This document shows, piece after piece, positions 6,688 through 16,013 of a DNA stretch of 64,000 nucleotides; position 1 is the stretch's first letter, and each line of letters opens with the position of its first letter. Position numbers and translations under genes: made by a program. Origin of the DNA: Anaerolineae bacterium (GTDB lineage: Bacteria > Chloroflexota > Anaerolineae > Aggregatilineales > Aggregatilineaceae); NCBI GenBank assembly GCA_023382715.1, contig JAHDWP010000001.1, positions 1-64,000 on the forward strand. The letters run 5' to 3'. The notes beneath the pieces are model-generated. The model was not told the origin of the DNA. It did not search any database and saw nothing but the letters and a program-made list of their open reading frames with translations.

Positions 6688-9600
6688 ATGACACGCATGA
6701 GACGATCAATCCGAAGCCTGTGGGTTATCGCCCTGGTGGTGACCCTGTTAGCGCCCGTTCTTCCAGCGGCGCAGGCTGGTGGGCCGGGCCTGTCTGGATC
6801 GGATGCGAGCCGCGCCTTGCGGCATTCGGTGACGCCCGCTGAGCTAGAGTCCAGATACGAGCGAACTGCTGCCTGGCTGGCCGACTGGATGCGCACGCGC
6901 CCATCGCGCCCGCCAGTTGATCCGGTTCAGCAGATGCAGACGGTGGCCGAGTGGACGGTGCTGGTGCATATTGCTGCCGACAATAACCTGGAGTTGGCCG
7001 GGCTGGCCGATCTGAACGAGATGGAAGCGGTGGGTTCCTCATCGCAGGTCAATATCGTTGTGCAGATTGATCGCTCAGCAGACTATGTGACACTGGACGG
7101 CGACTGGACGGAAACGCGACGCTACTACGTCCAGCAGGACCAGGATCCAGACAAAATCACCTCGCCCATCGTGGATAGTCCGGGCGAGCTTGACACCGGC
7201 AACGCCGACTCGATCGGCGACTTTGCCACCTGGGGCATCCAGACGTACCCTGCGAACAAATATATGCTGGTGCTGTGGGATCACGGCGGCGGATGGCGCA
7301 GCCATTCCAGCGATGAGTTGTCGGGCAGCGACATCAACCTGCCGGATACGGTCGCTGTGCTGGAGCGCATCGTCGCCGAGACGGGCATCGGTCAGTTCGA
7401 GGTAGTCGGCTTCGACATGTGCCTCATGGGCCAGCTTGAGGTCTACCAGTCCATCGCCCCGTTCGCCCGTTTCGGGATCGGGTCGCAGGAGAACGAGCCG
7501 GGCGTCGGATGGTTCTACGTGTTCCTGGACGAGCTGGTGCGCAATCCGGCGATGGATGGTGGGCAGCTTGGACGGCACGTGGTGGACTACTTCATGTACT
7601 TCCTGCGCGAGGTGATCGGCGATCGGGACGTATACGGCCTGGCGGCGGTGGACCTGGGCCAGGTGACGCCGCTGGTCAACGCCCTCAATCAGTTCGTGGA
7701 CACTATCGAGGCCAACCCGCAGCGCGCGCTCAGCTCGATCGGCGACGCGCGCAATAACACCATCCAGTATGGCGGCTTTGACGACCCACAGGTGCAGGGC
7801 TATTGGTCTTCTATAGACCTGTATCGTTTCATGGAGCTGTTGAACGACCTCGCGCCTGCGCCGGAGGTCGCGCAATCAGTGTCCGGGGTGATGCAGGCCG
7901 TGCGCCAGTTCGTCATCTACGAGGATCATGTGACGGCGCTGGACGGGTCGAACGGTGTGTCAGTCTACTTCCCGATGACCCGGAAAGCGTACAAGCTGGG
8001 CGGGAACAACGAGCGTTATCCCATTGCGGTGCCCCAGGAAATGAATCGCTGGGTGCAGTTCATTGATATCTTTCACGGCACGGCCACAACGGTTGCTGAA
8101 AACGCCCCAGGCGTGAACATCCTCAGCACCTACCCGGATGTGGCGAGCATTTACCAGCCAGCGATTGTGACGATGGAGGTATCTGGGCGCGACATCCTGC
8201 GCGTCAACTACGCCGTGACGTATCTCAAGGGCGAGAACGAGCGCATCGTGCTGGACTATGACTACCTCGTGTCGCGCACGACGACCGCCAGCGGCGCGAA
8301 CATCATTGACTGGTCGGACGGCGTGACGCAGCGCACCTTCGTCTGGGAAGCTGAAGTGCCTGTGCTCACCGACGGGACAACTTCCACTTACGCGCTGTTG
8401 ATCCCCAACAGCGACAACCCGAACCAGGCGTTGGTCAACGGCCTCTATACGCCCGCCAGCGGCGATCCGCCGTTGCAGGCCCAGCTTCTCTTCGACCTGG
8501 CCCAGCGGCAGTCCACCGCGCTGTGGGGGCTGAACGAAACGGCCAGCGGCAACCTGCAACCGTTCCAGATCAACGTGGTGTCCGGCGACACGTTCCAACC
8601 GCAGTGGCTGACGCTGGACGCGAACAACGAGCTGGTCAGCACCAGCCTGGGCGAGACGCTGACGCTGATGAGCGCGCAGTCCATCACCTTTGAGAAGGTG
8701 CCCGCGCCGCCGGGCCGCTATGCGATCAGCTTCGTGGCCGAGAACGTGGCCGGGGTCAACAACCTGAGCGAAGCGATCATCGAGGTCAACAACGAGGGGC
8801 TGAACCCGGCCCTGCGCGGCTACACCGACCTGACCTATGGCGTCAACTTCCAGTATCCGTCGAACTGGATTCGCCCGCGCTTCACGCCGGACGGACAGCG
8901 CCTGTTCACCGGCGACGAGGCGACCGGCACGCTGCTCAGTCTGTATCCTTACACGAATGTGTCTTCTGCCGAGGAGACGGACGCGGCCATCCGCGCGAGC
9001 TGGAACCAGCTCACTGACCTGGTGATCCAGCAGCAGCGCCAGGTGGAGATCAGCGGGCTGCCCGCTTATGTGACCGACTACACGTACACGTTCAACGGAG
9101 AGGCGCGCGTGGGGGCGGTGATCGCCATCTACGTGCCGAGCCAGAATGTCGGCTATGCGTTCGACCTGGACGCGCCCGCCAGCAACCCCGCTCCGGCGCA
9201 GCAGGCGCTACAGGCGCTGGTGAACAGCATCAACTTCTTCGATGTGGGCGCGGTATCGGGCACCAGCGCGTGGCAGACGGTGACGGTGGCCGACGGCCTG
9301 GTCGCGTTCCCCGTCCCAGTGAACTGGACGCCCGATCAAAGCGATGGGTGGATGCTCTATGGGCCGGTCGGAAACGATGCGGTGTTCGTCGGCGCGAGCG
9401 CGGTGGCCGCGACAGGCCAGACGAACGCTGACATCGCCCAGTTCTGGGTGACGCAGCTTGAGTCCAGCTTGCAAAACCTGGAGGTCCTCGCCTCGGAACC
9501 GTTCTACATCGGCGGGAAGGAGTGGCACGTGGTGGTCTTCACCTATGATGGTGCGGTGAAGATGGCTGGGGCGTTCTTCACGCTGGCCGGCATCGGCGGG

Positions 9601-9702
9601 CAGGATGTGACGTTCTGGATCGAAGCGCCAGACGCCGACTTCGACCAGTTGTATGCCGATGTCTTCTCGGTGATCCTGGGCGGGTTCGCGCTCGGCGGGT
9701 GA
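6688..9702 (+). CDS. Secreted clostripain-family (C11) cysteine protease
   Basis: A large exported protease of about 1004 residues. A signal peptide (basic start, hydrophobic stretch about 11-28, AQA cleavage site) is followed by a C11 catalytic domain. It has WTVLVHIAADNN at its start, the catalytic histidine in VLWDHGGGW (about residue 199) and the catalytic cysteine in FDMCLMGQ (about 245). The C11 domain continues to about residue 450. The second half is beta-rich and ends in two PsbP-like modules (about 715-850 and 860-1004), perhaps for surface attachment. AAGGAG lies 9 nt before the ATG at 6688; an ATG at 6679 abuts that site and is too close. C11 enzymes cut after Arg or Lys. Confidence 0.88.
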   Translation: MTRMRRSIRSLWVIALVVTLLAPVLPAAQAGGPGLSGSDASRALRHSVTPAELESRYERTAAWLADWMRTRPSRPPVDPVQQMQTVAEWTVLVHIAADNNLELAGLADLNEMEAVGSSSQVNIVVQIDRSADYVTLDGDWTETRRYYVQQDQDPDKITSPIVDSPGELDTGNADSIGDFATWGIQTYPANKYMLVLWDHGGGWRSHSSDELSGSDINLPDTVAVLERIVAETGIGQFEVVGFDMCLMGQLEVYQSIAPFARFGIGSQENEPGVGWFYVFLDELVRNPAMDGGQLGRHVVDYFMYFLREVIGDRDVYGLAAVDLGQVTPLVNALNQFVDTIEANPQRALSSIGDARNNTIQYGGFDDPQVQGYWSSIDLYRFMELLNDLAPAPEVAQSVSGVMQAVRQFVIYEDHVTALDGSNGVSVYFPMTRKAYKLGGNNERYPIAVPQEMNRWVQFIDIFHGTATTVAENAPGVNILSTYPDVASIYQPAIVTMEVSGRDILRVNYAVTYLKGENERIVLDYDYLVSRTTTASGANIIDWSDGVTQRTFVWEAEVPVLTDGTTSTYALLIPNSDNPNQALVNGLYTPASGDPPLQAQLLFDLAQRQSTALWGLNETASGNLQPFQINVVSGDTFQPQWLTLDANNELVSTSLGETLTLMSAQSITFEKVPAPPGRYAISFVAENVAGVNNLSEAIIEVNNEGLNPALRGYTDLTYGVNFQYPSNWIRPRFTPDGQRLFTGDEATGTLLSLYPYTNVSSAEETDAAIRASWNQLTDLVIQQQRQVEISGLPAYVTDYTYTFNGEARVGAVIAIYVPSQNVGYAFDLDAPASNPAPAQQALQALVNSINFFDVGAVSGTSAWQTVTVADGLVAFPVPVNWTPDQSDGWMLYGPVGNDAVFVGASAVAATGQTNADIAQFWVTQLESSLQNLEVLASEPFYIGGKEWHVVVFTYDGAVKMAGAFFTLAGIGGQDVTFWIEAPDADFDQLYADVFSVILGGFALGG

Positions 9703-9744
9703 CGTCTCCCGGCGCGCCCGATCTCCAGACAGACGCTCTGACAC

Positions 9745-9777
9745 AGACTTCCGAAGTCGCGCAGGCTTCGGAAGTCT
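9745..9777. repeat. AGACTTCCGAAGTCT-type palindrome, copy 1
   Basis: Inverted arms 9745-9758 and 9764-9777 with one mismatch, followed by TGTTGTTG. It lies 42 nt after the protease stop codon and may act as its terminator. Related copies are at 31471, 50183, 56393 and 59637. Confidence 0.75.
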
Positions 9778-9924
9778 TGTTGTTGGGCGCGGCGAGGATG
9801 GGGGCGTTCAGCGGGCGTTACCGGACTTCTCCTGGCGGAAGGCGGTGCGTGCCCCTGGCGCTGCGTCGAGGTTGCAGCGCGCCCCGAACTTGGTCACAAT
9901 ACATGCTCCCAATGCAGCAGGGAA

Positions 9925-10824
9925 GTGGGAAAAGTCATCGTGCGCATTGCTATCATCTCGGACATTCACGGCAACCTGCCGGCGCTGGAAGCTGTGCTGT
10001 GCGACCTGGTTCAGGTGCGGCCCGATCGCGTGTACGTCAACGGAGACGTGGTCAATCGCGGGCCGCAGAGCAAGGAATGCCTGGATCGCGTGCGGGCGCT
10101 CGGCTGGCCGGTCGTCTTCGGCAATCACGAAGAATACGTGCTCAAGTGTCGGCTCGGCGCGCCGGGCGAGGACTGGACTTCCCCGTTCTGGTTGCCCGTG
10201 CGCCACCTGGCCGAGGACGAGCTGACCGCCGATGACATCGCTTTTCTGAAGACGCTGCCGCGCTCGCGCCTGATCGCGCTGCCGGGGCTGCCCGCCATCC
10301 GCCTGGTGCACGGCAGCCTGCGCGCGCTCAACGAGGGCCTGGGCTTCTGGATGACCGACGACGAGCTGCTGGCGGCAGTGGCCAGCGCGCCGGAGCCGGT
10401 GGTGATCGGCGCGCACACGCACCGCACGTACCAGCGCCAGGTCAGCGGGCGGTGGGTGCTCAACAGCGGGGCGGTGGGCGCGCCCTACAATGGCGACCCG
10501 GCGGCGCAATACCTGCTGCTGACCGGGCGCGATGGCGCGTGGCAGGCCATGTTCCGCGCTGTGCCCTACGATCGCGCGCCAGTCTATGCGGCCTGGGCGC
10601 GCAGCGGCTTTCTGGAAGTGTCCGTCGCCGCCCGGCTGATGCAGTACGAACTCCAGACGGCGACCTACCACTTCGGCCCCTTCTTCGATTTCTGCGCCGC
10701 GCACGGTTACGACAGCAACGATGCCGCCGCGTTCGAGCAGTACGTATTCATCTCGCGCGACGTTGTGCCGGGCCGCTCGCTGCACGACGATCCCCGGCAC
10801 GACAGAACTTCCTGGGGCGGTTAG
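9925..10824 (+). CDS. Calcineurin-like metallophosphoesterase (YfcE/PP family)
   Basis: A 299-residue two-metal phosphoesterase. The motifs appear in order: DxH in ISDIHGN (about 11-17), GD in VNGDVVNRGP, GNHE at about 70-73, and the late GAHTHR with a following LNSGAVG. This is the pattern of the PF12850/YfcE-like group, which hydrolyses phosphodiesters or phosphomonoesters; the substrate is unknown. About 100 C-terminal residues extend beyond the metal core. The start is a GTG (9925), with a GTG at 9940 as an alternative. It ends 3 bp before the trmB-like gene and is probably co-transcribed with it. Confidence 0.85.
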   Translation: MGKVIVRIAIISDIHGNLPALEAVLCDLVQVRPDRVYVNGDVVNRGPQSKECLDRVRALGWPVVFGNHEEYVLKCRLGAPGEDWTSPFWLPVRHLAEDELTADDIAFLKTLPRSRLIALPGLPAIRLVHGSLRALNEGLGFWMTDDELLAAVASAPEPVVIGAHTHRTYQRQVSGRWVLNSGAVGAPYNGDPAAQYLLLTGRDGAWQAMFRAVPYDRAPVYAAWARSGFLEVSVAARLMQYELQTATYHFGPFFDFCAAHGYDSNDAAAFEQYVFISRDVVPGRSLHDDPRHDRTSWGG

Positions 10825-10827
10825 CGC

Positions 10828-11487
10828 ATGGCCAGGCTCAAGTTGCAACGGTTTCGGGCCAGCGAACCGCCGGACGACGTTCAGGCGCGCTACATCCGCG
10901 TCTACAAGGGGCGCGATCTGCATGACCACCCAGGGACACTGCCCCCTATCTCCGCCGAAACGCTATTCGGCGTCAGCGCGCCGCTGGTGCTCGACCTCGG
11001 CTGCGGGCGCGGCGAATTTCTGGTGGAGCAGGCGGGGGCAAACCCCGATCGCTACTTCGTCGGAGTTGAGTGGCACATCAAGTCGGTGTGGGATGCCGCC
11101 AATCGCGCGCACGCGGCTAAGCTGGACAACGTGCGCATCGTCCGCGCCGACTTGCGCCTGGCGCTGCCCATTGTGCCGGACGGCGCCGCCGCAGAGATGC
11201 TGCTGCTCTTCCCGCCGCCCAAGCTGGCTCCCGGCGAGCGCAAGGACGACCTGCTGAACGAGGCTATGCTGCACCAGATGCACCGCGTCCTGCTGCCTGG
11301 TGGACTGCTCCACTTCGTGACCGACCACGCGGCTTACTTCGCTGCCAAGCGCGCCCTGATTGAGGCGGGCGGCCTGTTCGCGGTGCAGGGGGAATCGAGC
11401 GCTTTCGAGGGCGGCCTGACCCGCTTCCAGCGCATCTGGGAGGCGATGGGCATTGCCTCGCAGCGATTGGAGTGCCGCAGGCTCTAG
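10828..11487 (+). CDS. trmB: TrmB-like tRNA (guanine-N7-)-methyltransferase
   Basis: A 219-residue SAM-dependent methyltransferase. The SAM-binding loop DLGCGRGEF is at about 56-64, followed by FVGVEWHIKSVWDAANRA, which matches the TrmB region that reads FIGIE. TrmB makes m7G46 in tRNA variable loops. The family's FPDPWPK motif is altered to FPPPKLAP here, so an atypical substrate is possible. The late MHRVLLPGGLLHFVTDH segment is well kept. The TAG stop lies inside the CTAG that begins the repeat at 11484-11666. The gene begins 3 bp after the phosphoesterase. Confidence 0.75.
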   Translation: MARLKLQRFRASEPPDDVQARYIRVYKGRDLHDHPGTLPPISAETLFGVSAPLVLDLGCGRGEFLVEQAGANPDRYFVGVEWHIKSVWDAANRAHAAKLDNVRIVRADLRLALPIVPDGAAAEMLLLFPPPKLAPGERKDDLLNEAMLHQMHRVLLPGGLLHFVTDHAAYFAAKRALIEAGGLFAVQGESSAFEGGLTRFQRIWEAMGIASQRLECRRL

Positions 11488-11666
11488 TACGGGCTGGCGG
11501 AAGTCCGCCGGCAGTTGCTCGCTGCTCCCCTCCAAACCCCTCCCCCGCAAGAAGGGAGGGGCTTAAGGCCGGCGCGCTGCTCCCTTCCCCTCTCGTGGGG
11601 GAAGGGCCGGGGATGGGGGGCTGGACCAGGCCAAACCGTATGCTCATTTCTGCTCTGGCATACTAG
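11484..11666. repeat. CTAG-bounded GC-rich repeat, copy 1
   Basis: A 183-bp segment begins and ends with CTAG and contains two nested hairpins of the types CCCCTCCC..GGGAGGGG and CCCTTCCCC..GGGGAAGGG. Its left CTAG provides the TAG stop of trmB and its right CTAG the TAG stop of the convergent gene at 11663. Related copies lie at about 15884-16013, 28936-29085 and 32236-32342, with a partial copy near 23672-23716. It probably also terminates transcription from both sides. Confidence 0.75.
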
Positions 11667-13135
11667 ATGGGCGCGCGCTGCGCGTCATCGGCGGCCAGGC
11701 GCACGGCAGCCAGCGCCAGGCCGAGCAGCAGCCAGACGAGGGTCATCGTCGCCTGGAAGAGGTCAATCTTGAAATAGAAGTGATCGAAGACGCCGCCCGC
11801 CAGCGCGCCCACCAGCGCGCCCGCCAGGCCCAGCCACACGTCGTCGAGCAGGGGCGCGGCGCGGATGGCCCGGTAGTGGGCGGCGCTGTAGAGGAAGGGG
11901 CTGCCCATCATCAGCAGGTAGGCGGCCAGCCCCACCAGCCCCATGTGCGAGGCGATGGTCAGGTAGGTGTTGGCCACGCCGAGATACAGGTCAATCTCCG
12001 GGGTGCCCGAAAAACCCACGCCGATGACCGGGTGGCGACCGATCAGGGCCAGCGCGTCCTTGTACTCGCCGAAGCGCATCTGCGTCTCGATGTCCTGGTT
12101 GGTCAGGCCCGCCTCGATCTTGCCGATGTAGCGTTGTGTCACCGGCAGGAAGAGGGCGATGACAACGGCCAGGGCCATGATCAGCAGCAGCTTGCGATAG
12201 CGCAGGGCGGCGATGAAGACGAGCGCCGCGCTCAGCGAGAGCATCGCGCCGCGCGAGTCTGTCAGGAACAGGGCGATGACGACCAGCCCCAGCACGCCCA
12301 GTGCAGCCGGGCGCGGCAGCACGGGGCGGGCGCTGAACACCTGCGGGACGGTCAGCGCGCCGATCATCAGCAGGAAGCCGCCGAAAGCGTTGGGGTCAAT
12401 CCAGGTGCCGATGGCCCGCTCGTTGAGCACGCTGGCGTAGTCCTGGCGATAGCGCAGCACGCCGCCGACCGGGTACTCGAAGCGGCCCAGGCGGTTGAGC
12501 AGGGCTTCGGCGCTGGGATCGGGCAGTGCCCACAGCGCGATGCCAATCAGCGCGGACAGCCCGCCGAGGAGCATGATCGCTGCGGCAAGACGGCGCAGCA
12601 GGCGCGCGTCGCGCACCACGTCCACCAGCACCTGCACCAGCAGCAGCCCGGCGACTGTCTCGGCGACGGTGCGCAGCGTGCGCGGCTCCAGCGGGGCGTG
12701 GCGCAGACCCATCAGGTAGGCGAAGAGGACGAGTCCGGCGAAGGCCAGGGCGAGGAGCGCCGCCGGGACGCTGCGCAGCAGGCGGCGCTGGCCGCTCATC
12801 CATTGCAGCAGGTACACGGCCAGAAAGCCGAGCAGCGCCCCGTCGAGGAAGGTGGGCGAGGGTGAGAAGCCAGCCGGCACCTTGCCGAAGGGGATCAGGG
12901 CGATCACGGCGACCATGACGAACAGCGCGCCGTGCAGGCTGGCCAGCACATAGAGCGCAGTCGCCAGGCCGAGCACTACGCCGAAGGCCAGCACCGGGCC
13001 GAGCAGCACGACCAGCAGGGCCAGCAGCCCGCCGCCCAGGCCCAGCGCCGCGCCGACGAGCGCGGCAACGGGGCGACGGTCGGGGGAATAGAGCAGCATA
13101 TCACGCATGGCGGTGTTTCTGGTGAGATGGCTCAC
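11663..13135 (-). CDS. O-antigen ligase-like (Wzy/WaaL) membrane protein
   Basis: A 490-residue protein with about a dozen membrane segments. The Wzy/WaaL-type region is at about 330-420, where FLTDSRGAMLSL is followed by HPVIGVGFSGTPEIDLYLGVANTYLTI-type sequence and then GLVGLAAYLL. Such proteins polymerise glycan repeat units or transfer them to an acceptor on the outer face of the membrane. The GTG start overlaps the stop of the upstream gene by four bases (GTGA), so the two are translationally coupled. The TAG stop is supplied by the repeat at 11484-11666. It belongs to the glycan block that continues to 23.6 kb. Confidence 0.8.
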   Translation of the reverse strand: MSHLTRNTAMRDMLLYSPDRRPVAALVGAALGLGGGLLALLVVLLGPVLAFGVVLGLATALYVLASLHGALFVMVAVIALIPFGKVPAGFSPSPTFLDGALLGFLAVYLLQWMSGQRRLLRSVPAALLALAFAGLVLFAYLMGLRHAPLEPRTLRTVAETVAGLLLVQVLVDVVRDARLLRRLAAAIMLLGGLSALIGIALWALPDPSAEALLNRLGRFEYPVGGVLRYRQDYASVLNERAIGTWIDPNAFGGFLLMIGALTVPQVFSARPVLPRPAALGVLGLVVIALFLTDSRGAMLSLSAALVFIAALRYRKLLLIMALAVVIALFLPVTQRYIGKIEAGLTNQDIETQMRFGEYKDALALIGRHPVIGVGFSGTPEIDLYLGVANTYLTIASHMGLVGLAAYLLMMGSPFLYSAAHYRAIRAAPLLDDVWLGLAGALVGALAGGVFDHFYFKIDLFQATMTLVWLLLGLALAAVRLAADDAQRAPI

Positions 13136-13425
13136 TCTGGTATGCGCTCGGCGATGACGAGGCCGGCGATGAACAGCAGCCCGGCGATCAGCAGTGCAAA
13201 CGACCCGCGCAGCTCGCCGGAATAAGTGTAGAAGTAGTACGAGATGAAGACCATCATCAGCGAAAGCAGGAAGAAGATGCCCGCCACGCGCGCTCCTCGC
13301 TCGCTGGTGGTCATATTCGGAAGCTGGCCCCGCACCAGGCCGCTCCAGGCCAGCACAACGTTGACCAGCACGGCGAGCAGCAGGCCGATGAACAGCGGTG
13401 ACGTTGGCTCAGAGGTGGTGAACAT
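13132..13425 (-). CDS. Small membrane protein of unknown function
   Basis: A 97-residue protein with three predicted membrane segments (about 11-27, 48-66 and 75-91). No family is recognised. The start is the ATG at 13425, preceded by AAAGGAG; an in-frame ATG at 13470 lacks such a site. Its stop overlaps the start of the O-antigen-ligase-like gene by four bases, and a YfhO-like gene ends or begins nearby on the same strand, so it probably works with the glycan machinery. Confidence 0.65.
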   Translation of the reverse strand: MFTTSEPTSPLFIGLLLAVLVNVVLAWSGLVRGQLPNMTTSERGARVAGIFFLLSLMMVFISYYFYTYSGELRGSFALLIAGLLFIAGLVIAERIPE

Positions 13426-13479
13426 GGCAGCCTCTCCTTTCTGGGCGCAGACCCAGAAGGACTCCCCCACATGCAGCGT

Positions 13480-15777
13480 TCACGAGCGCGACGGCTGTGC
13501 CCCGGGGCGCGCCTGGCGGCGGTCGCGCAGCGCGGCGGCGAGCAGATAGACTATCAAACCGGCTAGCGCGACCGCTGAGAGCGCGCCGCCGGCGATCAGC
13601 GACCCCGGCAGGAAGCGCAGCGTCACCTTCTGCGCCGCGCCCGCCGGCACCGGCACGCCAATCAGCCCGGCGTAAGTATCCACGATCTCGGCTGGCTCGC
13701 CATTAATTTCCGCCCGCCAGCCGGGGTAGTTGGCCAGGGCCAGCGTCAGCAGGGCGGGGGCGCTGGTGGTGACTTCCATCTCCAGGTATTCGGGCATGAC
13801 CATCCTGAAGGCGCGCACCTCCGCGTCGGGCGGGCGCTCGCCGGGCAGGTCGAAGGGCAGCGGCTCGCTCACCACGCCGATCTCGCGCAGATCGATCCAG
13901 GGTTCGAGCAGGATCTCCCGCGCGCCGTCCTGCCCGTCGTCCGAGAGGCGGGCCTGGTAGACCAGGTGGGCGAAGGGGCGCGGGTTTTCCAGCTCGTAGA
14001 GCGTGTACGGCTCGCCGTCGTAGTTGACGCCCTCGCCGATGGCCTGCACCGGCACATTGTCCGGCACGTCGGCGATCATCGTCGCGTAGCGCACGGCGAA
14101 GACCTCCCAGCGCCGATCCACGCGGATGCGGCGCAGCTTCTCCAGCGTCGCCAGGCGGAAGGGGCCGGTGCCGTAGATGTCGGGGATGCGCCAGTAGGTG
14201 CCGTAGGTCTGGATGCCCGCCGCGCCGTCCACGTGCCACTGAATATCCGCGACTGGCTGGCGCAGCAGGTCATAGTTGTCGGGCGGCTGGATGCGCTGGT
14301 CAGGCGTGTTCGGCACGAAGTTGGGCGAGTTCACGCCGAGCGTGAACAGGTCGGCCACGATGAGTGCCAGCAGCGTACCGCTCACCACGAGACGCTGGTC
14401 GCGAGCGCGCCAGGCCAGCCAGCCGCTGAAGAACAGGCTGACCAGGGCGACGAAGGCGAAAGTGTTCGGCGTGATTTCCTTCACGTCGTCGCCGCGTAGC
14501 TCGGTGACCAGGGCGACCGCCAGGAAGGCGCTGCTCGCCAGCGCCAGGTGACCGCCCGCCAGCCAGCGCAGCCGCCGCCCGTCCGCTCCGGCCAGGGTGT
14601 CGCCGGGGCGCAGCAGCGCGGCCAGCCCATCCGCAGCGAGCACAACCAGGGCGAAGACGGCCAGCGAGGCGGCACGTTCCTGCTGGCGGAAGAAGCTGAA
14701 GCCCGGCGCGACGAGGTAGAACAGGTCGTAGACGATGCTGTTGCCGCCGAAGGAGAGCCACAGCCCAACGACGATCACACCGATCCAGAAGACGTGCTGC
14801 TTCTTGGGGCGCAGCAGGGCGTTGAGCGCCAGCAGCAGGCCGGGCACGCCCAGGTAGAGCGGCCACCATTCGGCGTCGTACAGGCGCGGCCAGATGAACT
14901 GCGTCAGCTCGGTGAATGAGAAGCCAACCGACTTGTCCAGATAATGGTAGTCCTCGGTGCGGAACGAGCGCGCGACCAGCTCATAGGCGGGCAGAAGCTG
15001 CACCGCCGCCAGCGCCGCGCCCAGCCCGCCAAAGACGGCGATACGCCCCAGGATACCCCGCCGCGACACAGCGCGCCGCCAGCCCTCAAAGGCCAGGTAC
15101 GCGGCAGTGAGGTAGGTTATCTGCAAGGTGGTCTGCGTGTGCCCGCCGAAGAACGACAGGGCGAACATGACGCTGGCCAGCAGCACACCGCGCACGCGCC
15201 ACCAGGGGCGTGTCAGGCTGAGATGCGCGCCGAGCAGCATCAGCGGCAGCCAGGCGATGGCCTCCAGAATGCTCGGCTGGAGCATCGGATAGCCCGTCAG
15301 ATAGCCGCCGTAGGTCCACAGGGCGCTGCCGAACAGCGCCGGGTCCAGCAGCCGGCGCGGGCGCTCGCCGAGCAGGACGCGCAGGAAAGCGTACATCATC
15401 AGGCTGACCAGCCAGTAGTGCGCGGCGACTTCGAGTTGCAGCGCCTCGATACCCCAGCCGCCGCGCCCGGCCAGCAGCGCCGCGATCCAGCGCGGTGGGT
15501 ACCACACCGCCCACTGCACGTTGGCCGCGAAGGGATCGCCGCCGTAATTGTAGGGGTTCCACAGGGGAATCTCGCCCTGCCACATGCGCTCGACCTGGTA
15601 ATCGCTGTACGAGAAATAATGCAGGGGGAAGTCGCCTTTGGCGAAGAGGGCGCGGTCGGCTTCAGTGGGAGTGAGAAGCTGCCAGAAAAAGAGCGCCCAC
15701 AGCGCCGTGAGCACGACGACCGCTACCACGGCTGGCCCTGTGGCGCGCGCTGGCAGTCGGGGCTGGGAGCGGATCAC
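13480..15777 (-). CDS. YfhO-like multi-span membrane protein (GT-C type)
   Basis: A 765-residue integral membrane protein of the YfhO kind, known from lipoteichoic-acid and glycolipid decoration and structurally similar to GT-C glycosyltransferases. An N-terminal helix is followed by a luminal loop with acidic residues (FAKGDFPLHYFSYSDYQVER) and WNPYNYGGDPFAANVQ, a conserved YfhO signature. About 12 membrane segments follow, then a soluble beta-rich region (about 520-720) and a final helix at about 733-752. It probably moves a sugar from a lipid carrier onto an exported glycan or protein. No ribosome binding site is obvious at the ATG. Confidence 0.8.
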   Translation of the reverse strand: MIRSQPRLPARATGPAVVAVVVLTALWALFFWQLLTPTEADRALFAKGDFPLHYFSYSDYQVERMWQGEIPLWNPYNYGGDPFAANVQWAVWYPPRWIAALLAGRGGWGIEALQLEVAAHYWLVSLMMYAFLRVLLGERPRRLLDPALFGSALWTYGGYLTGYPMLQPSILEAIAWLPLMLLGAHLSLTRPWWRVRGVLLASVMFALSFFGGHTQTTLQITYLTAAYLAFEGWRRAVSRRGILGRIAVFGGLGAALAAVQLLPAYELVARSFRTEDYHYLDKSVGFSFTELTQFIWPRLYDAEWWPLYLGVPGLLLALNALLRPKKQHVFWIGVIVVGLWLSFGGNSIVYDLFYLVAPGFSFFRQQERAASLAVFALVVLAADGLAALLRPGDTLAGADGRRLRWLAGGHLALASSAFLAVALVTELRGDDVKEITPNTFAFVALVSLFFSGWLAWRARDQRLVVSGTLLALIVADLFTLGVNSPNFVPNTPDQRIQPPDNYDLLRQPVADIQWHVDGAAGIQTYGTYWRIPDIYGTGPFRLATLEKLRRIRVDRRWEVFAVRYATMIADVPDNVPVQAIGEGVNYDGEPYTLYELENPRPFAHLVYQARLSDDGQDGAREILLEPWIDLREIGVVSEPLPFDLPGERPPDAEVRAFRMVMPEYLEMEVTTSAPALLTLALANYPGWRAEINGEPAEIVDTYAGLIGVPVPAGAAQKVTLRFLPGSLIAGGALSAVALAGLIVYLLAAALRDRRQARPGAQPSRS

Positions 15778-15883
15778 GGCTGGCGGTCTCCTCGCTGATC
15801 GGTGCTGTCGGAGGTCATTATAGCGCGAATCGGCGTGGCACAGTGGCGCTTGGGCGGCGCTCGCCTGATGGGGTACAGACTCT

Positions 15884-16013
15884 CGCCAGGGCGGGCTGGC
15901 AGAAGTCTGCGGTGACTGCGCGCCGCTCCCTTCCCCCCTCGTGGGGGAAGGGCTGGGGATAGGGGGGCTGGACCAGGCCAGACTGTATGCTCATTTCCAC
16001 CCTGGTGCGCTAG
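15884..16013. repeat. CTAG-bounded GC-rich repeat, copy 2
   Basis: Shares the hairpin CCCTTCCCCC..GGGGGAAGGG and the flanking segment GCTGGACCAGGCCA with the copy at 11484-11666, and ends in CTAG at 16010-16013. That CTAG again supplies the TAG stop of the adjacent minus-strand gene. The left boundary is approximate. Confidence 0.7.
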
